From the NCBI GenBank assembly GCA_015064805.1, contig SVRN01000002.1:33078-97077 (forward strand): 64,000 nt of DNA, in the 5' to 3' direction. The first letter of the stretch is position 1; every line of letters begins with the position of its first letter. Below the pieces are notes generated by a model. It was not told the DNA's origin. It made no database searches and worked only from the letters and a program-made list of their open reading frames with translations. The stretch comes from Oscillospiraceae bacterium (GTDB lineage Bacteria > Bacillota > Clostridia > Oscillospirales > CAG-272). The position numbers and the translations under genes are program-made. This document shows positions 1 to 9,477 of the stretch, in pieces.

Positions 1-707
1 TCACGGGCGAGGCTTTGCTTGCCGCCCGTGACAGCCTGCGCGAAGGTATGACCACCTACGAGCTCGATAAAGTCATTCACAACTATATCGTGCGCGCGGG
101 TGCCAAGCCTTCCTTCCTCGGTTACAACGGCTTTCCCGCCAGTGCCTGCATCAGCATCAACGACGAGGTCATCCACGGCATTCCTTCCAAGAAGAGAGTG
201 ATCCGCGCGGGCGACATCGTAAAGATCGACGTAGGTGCCTATTACCGCGGCTTTCACGGTGACAGCGCTCGTACCATTGCGGTCGGCGAGGTCAGTGATA
301 CGGCAAAGCGTTTGATCGAGGTAACGCGCGAGAGCTTTTTCAAAGGTGTATCGGCCATCGCCGTGGGCAATCGCCTCGGTGACGTTGGCCACGCCATTGA
401 TTCCTACGTGGTGGAGAACGGATTTTCGACGGTCAAGCGCTATATCGGTCACGGTATCGGCACGGCACTGCACGAATCTCCCGACGTTCCCAACTACGGC
501 ACGCCCGGTCGCGGCACGCGCCTTTGCAACGGCATGACATTGGCAATCGAGCCTATGGTCAACGTCGGTGCGGAGGGCGTTCGTGAGCTGTCGGACGGCT
601 GGACGGTAGTGACTGCAGACCATTCGCTGTCTGCGCACTACGAGAACACCATCGCTCTGGTCGGCGACAAGGTTGAGATCCTGACGCTGATCGATCCGCA
701 ATTCTGA
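1..707 (+). CDS. map: Methionine aminopeptidase type I, 5'-truncated by window edge
   Basis: Removes the initiator methionine from nascent proteins in the cytoplasm. The frame is open from the first bases, so the true start lies outside the window. Visible metal ligands of the pita-bread fold are the Asp of KIDVGAYY, the Asp of FHGDSART, the His of GHGIGTALHE, the Glu of LAIEPM and the Glu of YENTIAL. The substrate-binding His lies in INDEVIHGIP. Its place directly ahead of infA and rpmJ is the usual Firmicutes spc-operon order (adk-map-infA-rpmJ). Family identity is certain; only the N-terminus is missing. Confidence 0.96.
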   Translation, partial: TGEALLAARDSLREGMTTYELDKVIHNYIVRAGAKPSFLGYNGFPASACISINDEVIHGIPSKKRVIRAGDIVKIDVGAYYRGFHGDSARTIAVGEVSDTAKRLIEVTRESFFKGVSAIAVGNRLGDVGHAIDSYVVENGFSTVKRYIGHGIGTALHESPDVPNYGTPGRGTRLCNGMTLAIEPMVNVGAEGVRELSDGWTVVTADHSLSAHYENTIALVGDKVEILTLIDPQF

Positions 708-749
708 TTACCGTAAGCACACGTTGCAATTTGTTAAGGAGGAATTATT

Positions 750-968
750 ATGTCCAAGGACGACGTAATCGAGTTTGAGGGCATCGTTGTTGAGGCACTG
801 CCCAACGCGACCTTCAAAGTCAAGCTGCCGAATGAGCATATCATTACTGCTCATATTTCCGGAAAGCTGCGCATGAATTATATCAAAATTTTGCCCGGTG
901 ACAAGGTAACCGTTGAGGTTTCCGTTTACGACCTGGAAAAGGGCCGTATCACCTGGCGTGCGAAATAA
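750..968 (+). CDS. infA: Translation initiation factor IF-1
   Basis: Binds the 30S A site with IF-2 and IF-3 during initiation. The 72-residue protein is the normal length and is a single S1/OB-fold domain, opening [20 protein letters not shown] and containing the family signature [19 protein letters not shown]. An AAGGAGG ribosome binding site lies just upstream of the ATG. It sits between map and rpmJ, as in other Firmicutes. No anomaly is seen. Confidence 0.98.
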   Translation: MSKDDVIEFEGIVVEALPNATFKVKLPNEHIITAHISGKLRMNYIKILPGDKVTVEVSVYDLEKGRITWRAK

Positions 969-990
969 GTTTAGAAAGGGTTGATATCCT

Positions 991-1104
991 ATGAAGGTTA
1001 AACCGTCTGTTAAAAAGATCTGCGAAAAGTGCAAGATCATCAAGAGACATGGCAAGGTCATGGTCATCTGCGAAAACCCCAAGCACAAGCAGACTCAGGG
1101 CTGA
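991..1104 (+). CDS. rpmJ: 50S ribosomal protein L36
   Basis: A 37-codon gene that begins [20 protein letters not shown] and ends KHKQTQG. The C-x2-C pair (CEKC) followed by a later Cys and His (ICENPKH) is the zinc ribbon of the zinc-binding form of L36. AAAGGG precedes the ATG at a normal distance. It lies between infA and rpsM, the expected position. The gene is shorter than common ORF cut-offs and easily missed. Confidence 0.97.
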   Translation: MKVKPSVKKICEKCKIIKRHGKVMVICENPKHKQTQG

Positions 1105-1144
1105 CCCTTGCCACAAACAAACCAATTTAGAGAGGTGAAAAGAC

Positions 1145-1513
1145 ATGGCTCGTATAGCTGGTGTTGATATTCCTAACAACAAGCGCGTTGAGATCGCCCT
1201 GACCTACATCTACGGCATCGGTCGCAAGAGCGCTAACGATATTCTGGCTCAAACCGGAATCAATCCCGATACCCGCGCAAAGGACCTCACCGAAGAGGAC
1301 GTTGCTAAGCTGCGTGACGTTATCGAGAATCAGTACACGGTAGAGGGTGACCTGCGCCGTGAAGTTGGTCTGAACATCAAGAGAATGCAGGAAATTAACT
1401 GCTATCGTGGTATCAGACACAGAAGAGGTCTTCCTGTCAGAGGTCAGAGAACCAAGACCAATGCAAGAACTCGTAAGGGTCCTGCGAAGACCATCGCGAA
1501 CAAGAAGAAGTAA
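1145..1513 (+). CDS. rpsM: 30S ribosomal protein S13
   Basis: Small-subunit head protein that contacts the P-site tRNA and forms bridge B1 to the 50S subunit. The 122 residues open [20 protein letters not shown] and contain the helix-two-turns-helix region [13 protein letters not shown]. The Arg-rich [15 protein letters not shown] segment and the basic C-terminal tail ending in KKK are typical. A GAGAGGTG ribosome binding site precedes the ATG. Co-transcribed with its neighbours. Confidence 0.98.
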   Translation: MARIAGVDIPNNKRVEIALTYIYGIGRKSANDILAQTGINPDTRAKDLTEEDVAKLRDVIENQYTVEGDLRREVGLNIKRMQEINCYRGIRHRRGLPVRGQRTKTNARTRKGPAKTIANKKK

Positions 1514-1528
1514 AGGAGTGGCATAGAG

Positions 1529-1921
1529 ATGGCTAATGTAAAGAAAGTTGTCAAGAGACGCCGCGAGAAAAAGAATATTGAGAAGGGTGCCGTTCACATT
1601 CAGGCTACCTTTAACAATACGATCGTTACGATCACCGATGCACAGGGCAACGCACTGTCCTGGGCTTCCGCCGGTGAGCTCGGCTTCAAGGGTTCCAGAA
1701 AGTCTACTCCCTTTGCTGCTCAGTCTGCATCCGAAACGGCTGCAAAGGCTGCAATGGAGCATGGTCTGAAGACCGTTGAAGTATTCGTGAAGGGCCCCGG
1801 TGCAGGCCGCGAATCCGCTATCCGCGCACTTGAGGCAGTTGGTCTGCAGATCACTCTGATCAAGGACGTAACTCCCGTACCGCATAACGGTTGCCGCCCG
1901 CCCAAGCGTCGTCGCGTATAA
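1529..1921 (+). CDS. rpsK: 30S ribosomal protein S11
   Basis: Platform protein of the 30S subunit near the decoding site. The 130 residues include [19 protein letters not shown] and the C-terminal signature [19 protein letters not shown] 15-nt gap with AAAGGAG separates it from rpsM, which suggests coupled translation. Length and gene order are standard. Confidence 0.98.
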   Translation: MANVKKVVKRRREKKNIEKGAVHIQATFNNTIVTITDAQGNALSWASAGELGFKGSRKSTPFAAQSASETAAKAAMEHGLKTVEVFVKGPGAGRESAIRALEAVGLQITLIKDVTPVPHNGCRPPKRRRV

Positions 1922-1943
1922 TTTTACTGGAGGTACAAAGATT

Positions 1944-2570
1944 ATGGCAAGATATACTGGTCCTGCGTGCAAGCTGTGCCGCAGAGAAGGTACGAAGCTG
2001 TTTCTGAAGGGCGACCGTTGCCTGTCCGGCAAGTGCGCTATCGACCGCAGAAACACGGCTCCCGGTCAGCACGGTGCTGCTACCAAGAAGCTCAGAGAGT
2101 ACGGTATGCAGCTGCGTGAGAAGGAGAAGACCAAGAGATACTACGGCGTTCTCGAAAGACAGTTCGTTAACTATTTCGAGGAAGCAGACCGCACCAAGGG
2201 TATGACTGGTGAAAACCTGATTTGCCTCTTGGAGCGTCGTCTGGACAACGTCGTTTACAGAATGGGTATGGCAGCATCCCGTAAGGAAGCTCGTCAGCTG
2301 GTTCTGCACGGTCACTTCACGCTCAACGGTAAGAAGGTTAACATTCCTTCTCTGATCGTTAAGGCCGGCGACGTGATCTCCGTTAAGGAGGCTAGCCGCG
2401 CTAGTGTTAAGATCAAGGCTCTGGCTGAGGAACTGGCTACCAAGTCCGCTCCCAAGTGGCTGGACGTTGACAAGAACGGTCTGTCCGTTAAGGTCGTTAC
2501 GCTGCCCGCTAGAGATGACGTTGACTTCGAGTTCAACGAACAGCTCATCGTCGAGTTGTATTCCAAGTAA
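1944..2570 (+). CDS. rpsD: 30S ribosomal protein S4 (zinc-binding form)
   Basis: Primary 16S rRNA-binding assembly protein. The 208 residues hold the N-terminal S4 domain and the S4 RNA-binding fold around residues 98-160 ([14 protein letters not shown]). Four cysteines near the N-terminus (CKLC and CLSGKC) mark the zinc-binding C+ paralogue. In many bacteria S4 is also the translational autoregulator of its operon, which is relevant to the structured spacer immediately downstream. Ribosome binding site TGGAGG. Confidence 0.98.
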   Translation: MARYTGPACKLCRREGTKLFLKGDRCLSGKCAIDRRNTAPGQHGAATKKLREYGMQLREKEKTKRYYGVLERQFVNYFEEADRTKGMTGENLICLLERRLDNVVYRMGMAASRKEARQLVLHGHFTLNGKKVNIPSLIVKAGDVISVKEASRASVKIKALAEELATKSAPKWLDVDKNGLSVKVVTLPARDDVDFEFNEQLIVELYSK

Positions 2571-2688
2571 TATCCACCGCGTCCAAGAATGGCTCGGTGG
2601 TCTTGGATCACTCGAGCTGCACACGCACCAAAGCAACCGCGCTTTACCCGCGGTTTGCAAACTATGAAATTGAGGAGGGTTATTTGGA
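2571..2688 (+). promoter_or_regulatory. Structured spacer between rpsD and rpoA
   Basis: This 118-nt spacer is unusually long for the operon. It holds two interleaved 6-bp stems: CCACCG 2574-2579 with CGGTGG 2595-2600, and TCCAAG 2582-2587 with CTTGGA 2602-2607. They can form either a pseudoknot-like fold or two mutually exclusive hairpins. A further perfect 7-bp hairpin (AACCGCG 2635-2641 with CGCGGTT 2649-2655) precedes the rpoA ribosome binding site. No T-run follows, so it is not a simple terminator. A regulatory or processing role is inference. Confidence 0.45.
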
Positions 2689-3654
2689 ATGATTGAGAAG
2701 CCCAATATCACAACAGTCAACCTGAGTGATGATGGTAAGAAGGGCGAGTTCATTGTAGAACCGCTGGAAAGAGGATTTGGTACGACGTTGGGTAACTCCC
2801 TGAGAAGAGTTCTTTTGAGCTCTTTGCCCGGTGTTGCTGTTACCAGTATCAAGATCGACGGCGTTTTGCATGAGTTTTCTACCATCCCCGGTGTTGTTGA
2901 AGACGTAACCGAGATCGTTTTGAACGTTAAGGGTATCGTAGCAAAGCTGCATGCCGCAGGCCCCAAGACCGTCGTAATCGACGTTGTCGGCAGCCGCGAC
3001 GTTACTGCAGGCGATATCAAGGCAGATTCCGATCTGGAAGTGCTCAATCCCGAGCATCATATCTGCACCGTTGGTGAGAACGACCGCTTCTACATGGAGC
3101 TGACGTTCGATGCCGGCCGCGGATATATCTCGCAGGAGCGCAACAAGCAGATCCGCAATTCCGCCGCAGGTGCTACCAGCGCCCCCATCGGAACGATCTA
3201 CACGGACTCCATTTACACACCGGTTTACAGCGTAAGTTATACGGTGGACAACACTCGTGTTGGCACCATCAGTGACTACGATAAGCTGACGCTGGAGGTC
3301 GAGACCAACGGTACGATCTCCGCAAGAGAAGCGATTTCGCTTGGCGCCAAGATTCTCAACGAGCATCTCAACTTGTTTGTCGAGTTGTCCGACGAGGCAA
3401 AGAAGGCAGAGATCATGGTGGAGAGCAAAGAAACCAAAAAGGAAAAGGTCCTTGAGATGACCATTGAGGAGCTTGACATGTCTGTCCGTAGCTTCAACTG
3501 TCTGAAGCGCGCAGGCATCGATACGGTGGAAGATCTGACCAACCGTACCGAGGAGGACATGATTAAGGTTCGTAACCTCGGTAAGAAATCGCTTGAAGAA
3601 GTCATTCAGAAGCTGCATTCGCTGGGTCTTGATCTCAAGAGAGAAGAAGAATAA
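2689..3654 (+). CDS. rpoA: RNA polymerase alpha subunit
   Basis: Scaffold for RNA polymerase assembly and contact site for UP elements and activators. The 321 residues comprise the N-terminal dimerisation domain ([20 protein letters not shown] motif near residue 25), a linker rich in Glu and Lys around residues 240-260, and the C-terminal domain ending with helix-hairpin-helix elements ([20 protein letters not shown]). A GAGGAGGG ribosome binding site precedes the ATG. Normal length. Confidence 0.98.
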   Translation: MIEKPNITTVNLSDDGKKGEFIVEPLERGFGTTLGNSLRRVLLSSLPGVAVTSIKIDGVLHEFSTIPGVVEDVTEIVLNVKGIVAKLHAAGPKTVVIDVVGSRDVTAGDIKADSDLEVLNPEHHICTVGENDRFYMELTFDAGRGYISQERNKQIRNSAAGATSAPIGTIYTDSIYTPVYSVSYTVDNTRVGTISDYDKLTLEVETNGTISAREAISLGAKILNEHLNLFVELSDEAKKAEIMVESKETKKEKVLEMTIEELDMSVRSFNCLKRAGIDTVEDLTNRTEEDMIKVRNLGKKSLEEVIQKLHSLGLDLKREEE

Positions 3655-3700
3655 GCGAATTGCATAAACTATAGGATAGCAGAGAAGGAGGGGTTTTACA

Positions 3701-4048
3701 ATGCCCGGAACCAGAAAACTTGGCAGACCGACTGCCCATAGAATGGCAATGCTGCGCGGTCTGGTCACCCTGCTGCTTGAGAACGGTCAGGTCGAGACGA
3801 CTCTCGCCAGAGCAAAGGAAGTTCGTTCTCTCGCAGAGAAAATGATTACACTTGGCAAGAAGAATACGCTTGCTTCCCGCCGTGCTGCTCTTGCATTCAT
3901 TACTAAGGAGGCTGTTGTCACTAAGGTGTTCAACGAGCTGGCTCCCAAGTATGCAGAGCGTCAGGGTGGTTATACCCAGATCTTCAAGATCGGTCCTCGC
4001 CGCGGTGATGCTGCCGAGATGGCAATCATCAAGCTGATCGAAGACTAA
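3701..4048 (+). CDS. rplQ: 50S ribosomal protein L17
   Basis: Large-subunit protein at the exit-tunnel region. The 115 residues start [20 protein letters not shown] and contain the conserved [20 protein letters not shown] segment. The gene has an AAGGAGGGG ribosome binding site and is the last gene of the operon, followed by a strong intrinsic terminator. This is the standard end of the alpha operon. Confidence 0.98.
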   Translation: MPGTRKLGRPTAHRMAMLRGLVTLLLENGQVETTLARAKEVRSLAEKMITLGKKNTLASRRAALAFITKEAVVTKVFNELAPKYAERQGGYTQIFKIGPRRGDAAEMAIIKLIED

Positions 4049-4069
4049 TTCTGAACGATCACAATAAAA

Positions 4070-4106
4070 GAACAGCCGTAAGGACTCCTTGCGGCTGTTC
4101 TTTTTA
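4070..4106 (+). terminator. Intrinsic terminator of the ribosomal operon
   Basis: A 14-bp stem (4070-4083 with 4087-4100, one G-T pair) with a 3-nt loop, followed by a run of T. It closes the ribosomal operon after rplQ. Confidence 0.95.
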
Positions 4107-4150
4107 TCACCTCAATGAAACAAATTCAATGTTTTTGGGTTGATATCACA

Positions 4151-4179
4151 TGGAAAGTATGAAAAAATACGTGTATAAT
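4151..4179 (+). promoter_or_regulatory. Putative promoter of the GH2 glycosidase gene
   Basis: TATAAT at 4174-4179 with TGGAAA 17 bp upstream (4151-4156). Transcription would start near 4186, which rules out the upstream in-frame ATG at 4150 and supports the ATG at 4213. Confidence 0.6.
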
Positions 4180-4212
4180 GAAATTGATAACATTGAAAGC
4201 GAGGGGTGTTGT

Positions 4213-7200
4213 ATGAAAAAAACGATGCAAAAGATGCTGGCGTACTTGGTTTTCCTTGCTGTGGCCCTGGGAGCCATTGGTTCCACACTGGCTGTTTTTG
4301 CCGCGGACGATCGCATGCCGGGAGAGGACGAAGGTCTATATAATTTGTCGCTTTTGGGAAGTGCGACGGCGACGTTTTATCAGACCTTGTCTGAGGTTTG
4401 CCCGCCCGAAAACGCGATCGACGGGGACGTAAACACCCGATGGAGCGTTTACGGTGCAAGCAACTATACCCCAAATGCTATTATGGTTGATCTTGGACGG
4501 ATTTGCAGCATCGAAATGCTCAATTTGCTTTGGATGAATCCTGCGCGAACCTTCACGTATGACGTTTACGTGACGGACGAGCCGACCATCGTCGACAGCG
4601 TCTTTTCACCTTCGACGGAGCCGGTTCTCAAGGACGAGATCGGGAAGGGCTGCACGCCCGACGCGCCCGCGTATGATACCGTGACGTTTGATGCACCGTT
4701 GGAAGGGCGATACGTCACGTTGAATATCACCAAAGCTGTCGACAACGCAGGCGGACATACCGTCGTTGCTATGTACGAGTTTGCCGTGATGGGCAGGCCG
4801 CTGGAGCTGGAAGGCTTTGACGTTGTCGCTTTTTATCCGCAGGCAACCTCGTATGCGGACGTTGGCACGCCGATCTTGGCGCTGGGATTGTCCCAAACGG
4901 TCCATGCGATCTTGCAAAACGGCAACGTGCGTTCCGTTAAAGTAAACTGGAACAGCGCCGATTATCGTGCCGACGTAGCGGGAACGTATGTGCTCGAAGG
5001 CGAAATTGATGCGTCAGAGCTTGCTTTTGTGGCCAATCCGCAGGGATTGACCGTGAAAAAAACAGTCGTTCTTGACACGCTGAGCCAAACGGGACGAACG
5101 GAGTATCCGCTTAACGACGGTTGGCGCTTTTTCAAAGGCACGCTTGCCAGCGGTCATGCGACCTCGCTTGATGAGCAGGCGTTTGCAAGCGTCACTCTGC
5201 CGCACACGTGGAACGCTGAAGATGGGGCAGACGGCGGGAACAATTACTACCAGGGCGACGGTTGGTATCGCCGTGAGCTTTCCTGGCGCGAGTCGTTTGC
5301 CGAGAACCGCGTCTATTTGTACTTTGAAGGTGTCAGCCGTGAGTGCTGGGTATACGTGAACGGCGAGCTGATTGAGACGCATCGCGGTGCTTATACGGCG
5401 TTTTACGTGGATATTACCGATCATTTGAAGAAGGGCAATAACCTCGTTGCCGTTCGGGTCAACAACAAGATCACCGAGGATCTTGCCACGCAAGTGGGGG
5501 ACTTTACCCAATGGGGCGGTATTTATCGCGACGTGTCGTTGATTGTCACGGGCAAGGCGCATATTGACACCTCGGATCTTGGCTCAAACGGTCTTTCCAT
5601 GACCACGACTGACGTCAGCGATCGGCGTGCGACCGTGACGGTCAGATCCAAGATCTGTAATGATAGCGCGGATGAAACAACAGTGACGCTCCGATATGAT
5701 CTCTCCATTCCCGCTGACGGCAGTATTGAGTGGATCGACGAGATCCCGCGCGAATGGCTCCCCTTTGATCCGGCCGACATGAGCGTGCCTGGGGGCAAGA
5801 TCGTTTACCAAACGGAAAAGACGATTACGCTTGGCCCCGGGGAAACGTATCCGTTTGAGCATACCTTTACGGTGTCGAATCCCCATCTTTGGAACGGCTT
5901 GGCCGATCCCTTCCGCTATATTGGTACGCTACAGCTGACCTGCGACGGCAAGACGACTGACACGGTCAGCGATTATATCGGATTCCGTTCCTTTACCGTC
6001 GATGCCGATTCGGGTGCGTATCTCAACGGAGAATCGTACAATCTGCGCGGCGTTTCTCGCCATCAGGACAGAGCGGGCATGGGAAGTGCCATCACGGCCA
6101 AGGAGCATAACGAGGACTTTGCCATGATCTACGAGATGGGGGCCAACGCGGTGCGTCTGGCGCACTATCCGCAGGCTGACTATTTTTACGATCTGTGTGA
6201 CCAATACGGTATGATCGTATGGGCAGAGAATGCATTTGTCAACTACGTCGGCGGCGAGGGGAGCTATGAGCAGCCCGATGCGACGCGCAAAGCCTTTGCC
6301 GACAGCGTGCGGACGCAGCTGCGTGAGCTGATCCGTCAGCAATACAACCATCCGTCTATCGTGGTATGGTGCATTCAGAACGAGGTACAGCCCGAAAACG
6401 CGGCGTTCATGATCCCGTTTTGTCAGGAGCTGACCGACATTTGCCATGCCGAGGACCCGACGCGTTACGTCACTCAGGCTACGGCCAACGGTTCCAACTC
6501 GGGCTGGCCGTCCGATCTGATCTGTACCAACCTCTATCCCGGCTGGTATTACAGTGATTATTCACAGCTGAAATCCTATATCGATCGTTTCCGTTCCTCG
6601 GCACTTGGCCGTCCCGTAGGCATCTCGGAGTACGGTATCGGTGCCAATTTCCTGCATCATTGCGAGGGATATCCCGCTATCGTTTGCAAGGCAGATATTT
6701 TGTATCAGTATGAGGAATATCAGTCCGAGGCGCACGAGTCCTTTATTGCGCAGATCAATGAGATGGACTATCTGTGGTGCACCTTCGTCTGGAATATGTT
6801 TGATTTTGGCGCGGATCAGCGGTATGAAGCGCAGGTCTCCGGTATCAACAACAAGGGACTGGTTTCGTACGACCGCACCGTGCGAAAGGATGCCTTCTAC
6901 CTTTACAAAGCAAACTGGAGCGATCTTCCCACACTACATCTGAACAGCAGTCGCTTCCTCTACCGCGAAACGGACAGCATCGTCGTCAAGGCGTACGCCA
7001 ATTGTGACAGCGTTTCGTTGTACGTCAACGGCGAGTTGATCGGTACGATGACGCAGGCAGAGCTGGATCAGCCGACCGTCTTTATGTGGCAGGATATTGC
7101 GCTCAAGGGCGGTGAGAATAAGGTCAAGATCGTTGGCACTCGTGACGGCAAGCAATACACCGACGAGGTCGTATGGCATTACATCAGCATCGACTCGGAC

Positions 7201-8091
7201 GTCTATACGGTAAACGAAGGCGCGATGCAGTTGATGTTGCCCACCAAGCAGGTGTACGTGCAGAATATTTCGGATGATCTGTTGCTCAACGTGGATATGG
7301 CGATCACGGTCTATGCCGAGGACGGTGTCAGCATCGTAACCGAGGGAGAAATGCGGGAGGGCATGACGGTCAAGCTCGCCTACGGTGAGATTGAACGCAC
7401 GTACGCCGTCGTTCGCGACAATCTATCGCTTTACGGCACGGCTTCCGCCACCATGACTCAGGATGGCAACGATGCCGCTAACGCCATTGACGGACGGGAA
7501 AATACCTATTGGTCGTCCTATGGTTCGAAAGAATTCCCCCAAAGTCTACAGATCGATCTGGGTGACGTTTATGATCTGGCAGAGCTGCGACTGTTGTTCT
7601 ACGGCGCAGGACGTCAGTATTATTATGACGTCTACGTCACGGACGACGCCGTGCTTGGCGGTGAAAGTGGGGACGAGCCAATGTTCCGCCAACTGACGGG
7701 ACACGGCTTTATGATGGCTGAAGGCGCGGCATACGATTACGATATTATCACGTTGCCCGAAGGCACGAGGGGGCGCTACGTGACCATTACCGTGACGGGC
7801 TGTAACCAGGGCGGTGTAACTGCCGCGGCTATTTGGGAGGTTGGTGTGTACGAGGTGCGCGAGAAGGAGGGCGATGATCCCGAAGATCAAACAAAGCCCG
7901 ACGAGCCTACAAAACCGGATGATCCAGTAAAACCCAACGTGCCTACAACGCCTGAAGATCCTGCAAAGCCCCAAGAGCCCCAAGAGCCCCAAGAGCCTAC
8001 GGGCGGATGCCGCTCAAGCGTTAGCGGTGGCATTGCTTTGGTGCTAGTGTTCACGGCTTTTGGACTTGTCAGAAAAAGAAAAGAGTATTGA
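4213..8091 (+). CDS. Secreted GH2 glycosidase with CBM32-like domains and membrane anchor
   Basis: Predicted extracellular beta-galactosidase or related GH2 enzyme. The start at 4213 has a GAGGGG ribosome binding site and yields a signal peptide (MKKTMQKMLAYLVF..., cleavage near residue 30). An F5/8-type C (CBM32-like) domain covers roughly residues 40-185, followed by an Ig-like domain. The GH2 sugar-binding domain starts near residue 285 (LPHTWNAEDG). In the TIM barrel the acid/base Glu724 lies in WCIQNEV and the likely nucleophile Glu806 in GISEYG. A second CBM32-like domain (about 1075-1220), a Pro/Lys/Glu-rich linker, a hydrophobic helix and a basic tail (RKRKEY) follow. The tail lacks LPxTG; a Gly-Gly-Cys precedes the helix. 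Exact substrate is not determinable. The AraC gene converges on it and may regulate it. Confidence 0.9.
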   Translation: MKKTMQKMLAYLVFLAVALGAIGSTLAVFAADDRMPGEDEGLYNLSLLGSATATFYQTLSEVCPPENAIDGDVNTRWSVYGASNYTPNAIMVDLGRICSIEMLNLLWMNPARTFTYDVYVTDEPTIVDSVFSPSTEPVLKDEIGKGCTPDAPAYDTVTFDAPLEGRYVTLNITKAVDNAGGHTVVAMYEFAVMGRPLELEGFDVVAFYPQATSYADVGTPILALGLSQTVHAILQNGNVRSVKVNWNSADYRADVAGTYVLEGEIDASELAFVANPQGLTVKKTVVLDTLSQTGRTEYPLNDGWRFFKGTLASGHATSLDEQAFASVTLPHTWNAEDGADGGNNYYQGDGWYRRELSWRESFAENRVYLYFEGVSRECWVYVNGELIETHRGAYTAFYVDITDHLKKGNNLVAVRVNNKITEDLATQVGDFTQWGGIYRDVSLIVTGKAHIDTSDLGSNGLSMTTTDVSDRRATVTVRSKICNDSADETTVTLRYDLSIPADGSIEWIDEIPREWLPFDPADMSVPGGKIVYQTEKTITLGPGETYPFEHTFTVSNPHLWNGLADPFRYIGTLQLTCDGKTTDTVSDYIGFRSFTVDADSGAYLNGESYNLRGVSRHQDRAGMGSAITAKEHNEDFAMIYEMGANAVRLAHYPQADYFYDLCDQYGMIVWAENAFVNYVGGEGSYEQPDATRKAFADSVRTQLRELIRQQYNHPSIVVWCIQNEVQPENAAFMIPFCQELTDICHAEDPTRYVTQATANGSNSGWPSDLICTNLYPGWYYSDYSQLKSYIDRFRSSALGRPVGISEYGIGANFLHHCEGYPAIVCKADILYQYEEYQSEAHESFIAQINEMDYLWCTFVWNMFDFGADQRYEAQVSGINNKGLVSYDRTVRKDAFYLYKANWSDLPTLHLNSSRFLYRETDSIVVKAYANCDSVSLYVNGELIGTMTQAELDQPTVFMWQDIALKGGENKVKIVGTRDGKQYTDEVVWHYISIDSDVYTVNEGAMQLMLPTKQVYVQNISDDLLLNVDMAITVYAEDGVSIVTEGEMREGMTVKLAYGEIERTYAVVRDNLSLYGTASATMTQDGNDAANAIDGRENTYWSSYGSKEFPQSLQIDLGDVYDLAELRLLFYGAGRQYYYDVYVTDDAVLGGESGDEPMFRQLTGHGFMMAEGAAYDYDIITLPEGTRGRYVTITVTGCNQGGVTAAAIWEVGVYEVREKEGDDPEDQTKPDEPTKPDDPVKPNVPTTPEDPAKPQEPQEPQEPTGGCRSSVSGGIALVLVFTAFGLVRKRKEY

Positions 8092-8095
8092 TCGC

Positions 8096-8133
8096 AAACA
8101 GCGGCATCTTCAAAAGAAGATGCCGCTGTTTTA
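8096..8133. terminator. Bidirectional terminator between GH2 gene and araC-type gene
   Basis: A perfect 15-bp stem (8096-8110 with 8117-8131) with loop CAAAAG and A/T tracts on both sides. It lies between two convergent genes and overlaps the stop codon of the minus-strand regulator. Confidence 0.9.
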
Positions 8134-9045
8134 GTCAGTCGTATCAATGAGAGCGGTGCTGCCGTAGTGCTGTTTTTTATACGTCAGCGGGGAAATGCCG
8201 ACCGTTTTGCGGAACAGCTGGATGAAGTTGGAATAATCCGAAAAGCCCGATTCAAAGCAGGCCTCGGTGACGCTTGCTCCTTGTGAGAGACGCTGCTTGG
8301 CGTGTGATAGCTTGAAATTCTGCAGATAGGCGTAGGGGGTAATACCGATATGAGTGGTAAACAGCCGCGTCAGCTGCGAACGGCTGATACCGAAATGAGA
8401 GCAAATCTGTTCCAGGGTACGGGTGGTGGCAAAATTGGTGTGGATGTAGTTGACGATCTTGACCAAGATCGTCGGGGAATTGGCATCGAGCGGCATGGTC
8501 GTTGCCTGCTTGAGCATATTCTGGATGGCGACCAAAATGCGCAGAGAGTTACCGTAGATCAAATACGGCACTTCTGGAGCGTTGTCGCGTACCGCGGTGC
8601 TGATCTGGCAGAGCTTATCCATGATGGACTTAGAAAAAGCGTGAGGGAAGACCAGGTGATTGGCACTGGCCTTTGGCGTGTCGAACAGAGCGGTGATAGG
8701 GGGCTCACAGGGAATACCGGAAAAGGCATTGGGTGTAAACCATACCATATATCGCTCTTGATAGGGTGAGGTCGAAATGAGGCTGTGAAGCTGGTTGGGG
8801 CGATAGAGCAGGATATCACCGTGACGCGGGCTGTAAATGCGATCGTCAATCAGAATGTTACAGCTTCCGTCCAAATGCAAATACAACTCGTATACGCCCT
8901 GAGAGAAGGGACCGAAAAACTGATTGACGCCTGAAGAGCTACGGACGTGGCTGAAGGTGATAAAGCCTTCCTCCTTGGCAAGTGAAATCCGAACCTCCCG
9001 TCGCAAGCAAAAGGTGCTCGTCGTCTGTTGTTGTGTGCCGTCCAT
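8131..9045 (-). CDS. AraC-family transcriptional regulator
   Basis: DNA-binding regulator of 304 residues. The N-terminal half resembles the AraC sugar-sensing cupin (the GVYELYLHLDGSCNILID and ILLYRPNQLHSL strands). The C-terminal about 100 residues form two helix-turn-helix motifs (LEQICSHFGISRSQLTRLF and VTEACFESGFSDYSNFIQLF) ending in the PLTYKKQ signature. The start has a good ribosome binding site (AAGGGAGGCG on the minus strand). The neighbouring convergent GH2 gene makes sugar-responsive control of glycan degradation a reasonable inference. The ligand is unknown. Confidence 0.92.
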   Translation of the reverse strand: MDGTQQQTTSTFCLRREVRISLAKEEGFITFSHVRSSSGVNQFFGPFSQGVYELYLHLDGSCNILIDDRIYSPRHGDILLYRPNQLHSLISTSPYQERYMVWFTPNAFSGIPCEPPITALFDTPKASANHLVFPHAFSKSIMDKLCQISTAVRDNAPEVPYLIYGNSLRILVAIQNMLKQATTMPLDANSPTILVKIVNYIHTNFATTRTLEQICSHFGISRSQLTRLFTTHIGITPYAYLQNFKLSHAKQRLSQGASVTEACFESGFSDYSNFIQLFRKTVGISPLTYKKQHYGSTALIDTTD

Positions 9046-9074
9046 TGTTTCGCCTCCCTTGATTCACTGTATTC

Positions 9075-9103
9075 ATTATAGCGAAAGCAGTGGAATTTGT
9101 CAA
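9075..9103 (-). promoter_or_regulatory. Consensus sigma-A promoter of the AraC-family gene
   Basis: On the minus strand TTGACA (9098-9103) and TATAAT (9075-9080) are separated by exactly 17 bp. It sits just after the stop of the upstream minus-strand gene, so the regulator has its own strong promoter. Confidence 0.9.
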
Positions 9104-9107
9104 TGCG

Positions 9108-9317
9108 TCAGGTGATGAATTGCCCCAGGTTGCGTACCAGCGCCTGCATTTCCTCGCGCGATTGGACACGGGAGGCTTGCTTGATCAGCTCCTCGCGCGC
9201 GGCGTCGGATAATTTAGCGTAGTCCGTCATGGCGTGCATATTTTGGGCAAGGGCCATCATCAGCCCCGTGGGAAGGGGCGCGTCGGCCGCGTTTTTGTTG
9301 CTTGTTTGATCGTTCAT
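9108..9317 (-). CDS. Small conserved protein of unknown function
   Basis: A 69-residue cytoplasmic protein without signal peptide or membrane segment. The middle and end (LMMALAQNMHAMTDYAKLSD and VQSREEMQALVRNLGQF) resemble a small clostridial family that I recognise by pattern but cannot name. It has a clear GGAGGT ribosome binding site on the minus strand. No function is proposed. It is transcribed in the same direction as the AraC gene, but that gene also has its own promoter. Confidence 0.7.
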   Translation of the reverse strand: MNDQTSNKNAADAPLPTGLMMALAQNMHAMTDYAKLSDAAREELIKQASRVQSREEMQALVRNLGQFIT

Positions 9318-9448
9318 GGTAAGATACCTCCATGCTTATAGTATGGGATGGCAAAGAGAAGTGCATGCTCTGATCAGGCAAAGGCAAGTTTTGGAAGGGA
9401 AGAATGTAAAATTTTTAACGAATTTCCTCACCTTTTGCCATAAATCCC

Positions 9449-9477
9449 TTGCAAATAAACAACTTTTCATGTATAAT
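9449..9477 (+). promoter_or_regulatory. Sigma-A promoter of the mrp-gpmI operon
   Basis: TTGCAA (9449-9454) and TATAAT (9472-9477) with a 17-bp spacer. The predicted leader of about 88 nt reaches the mrp ATG. The rest of 9318-9571 shows no gene. Confidence 0.88.
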
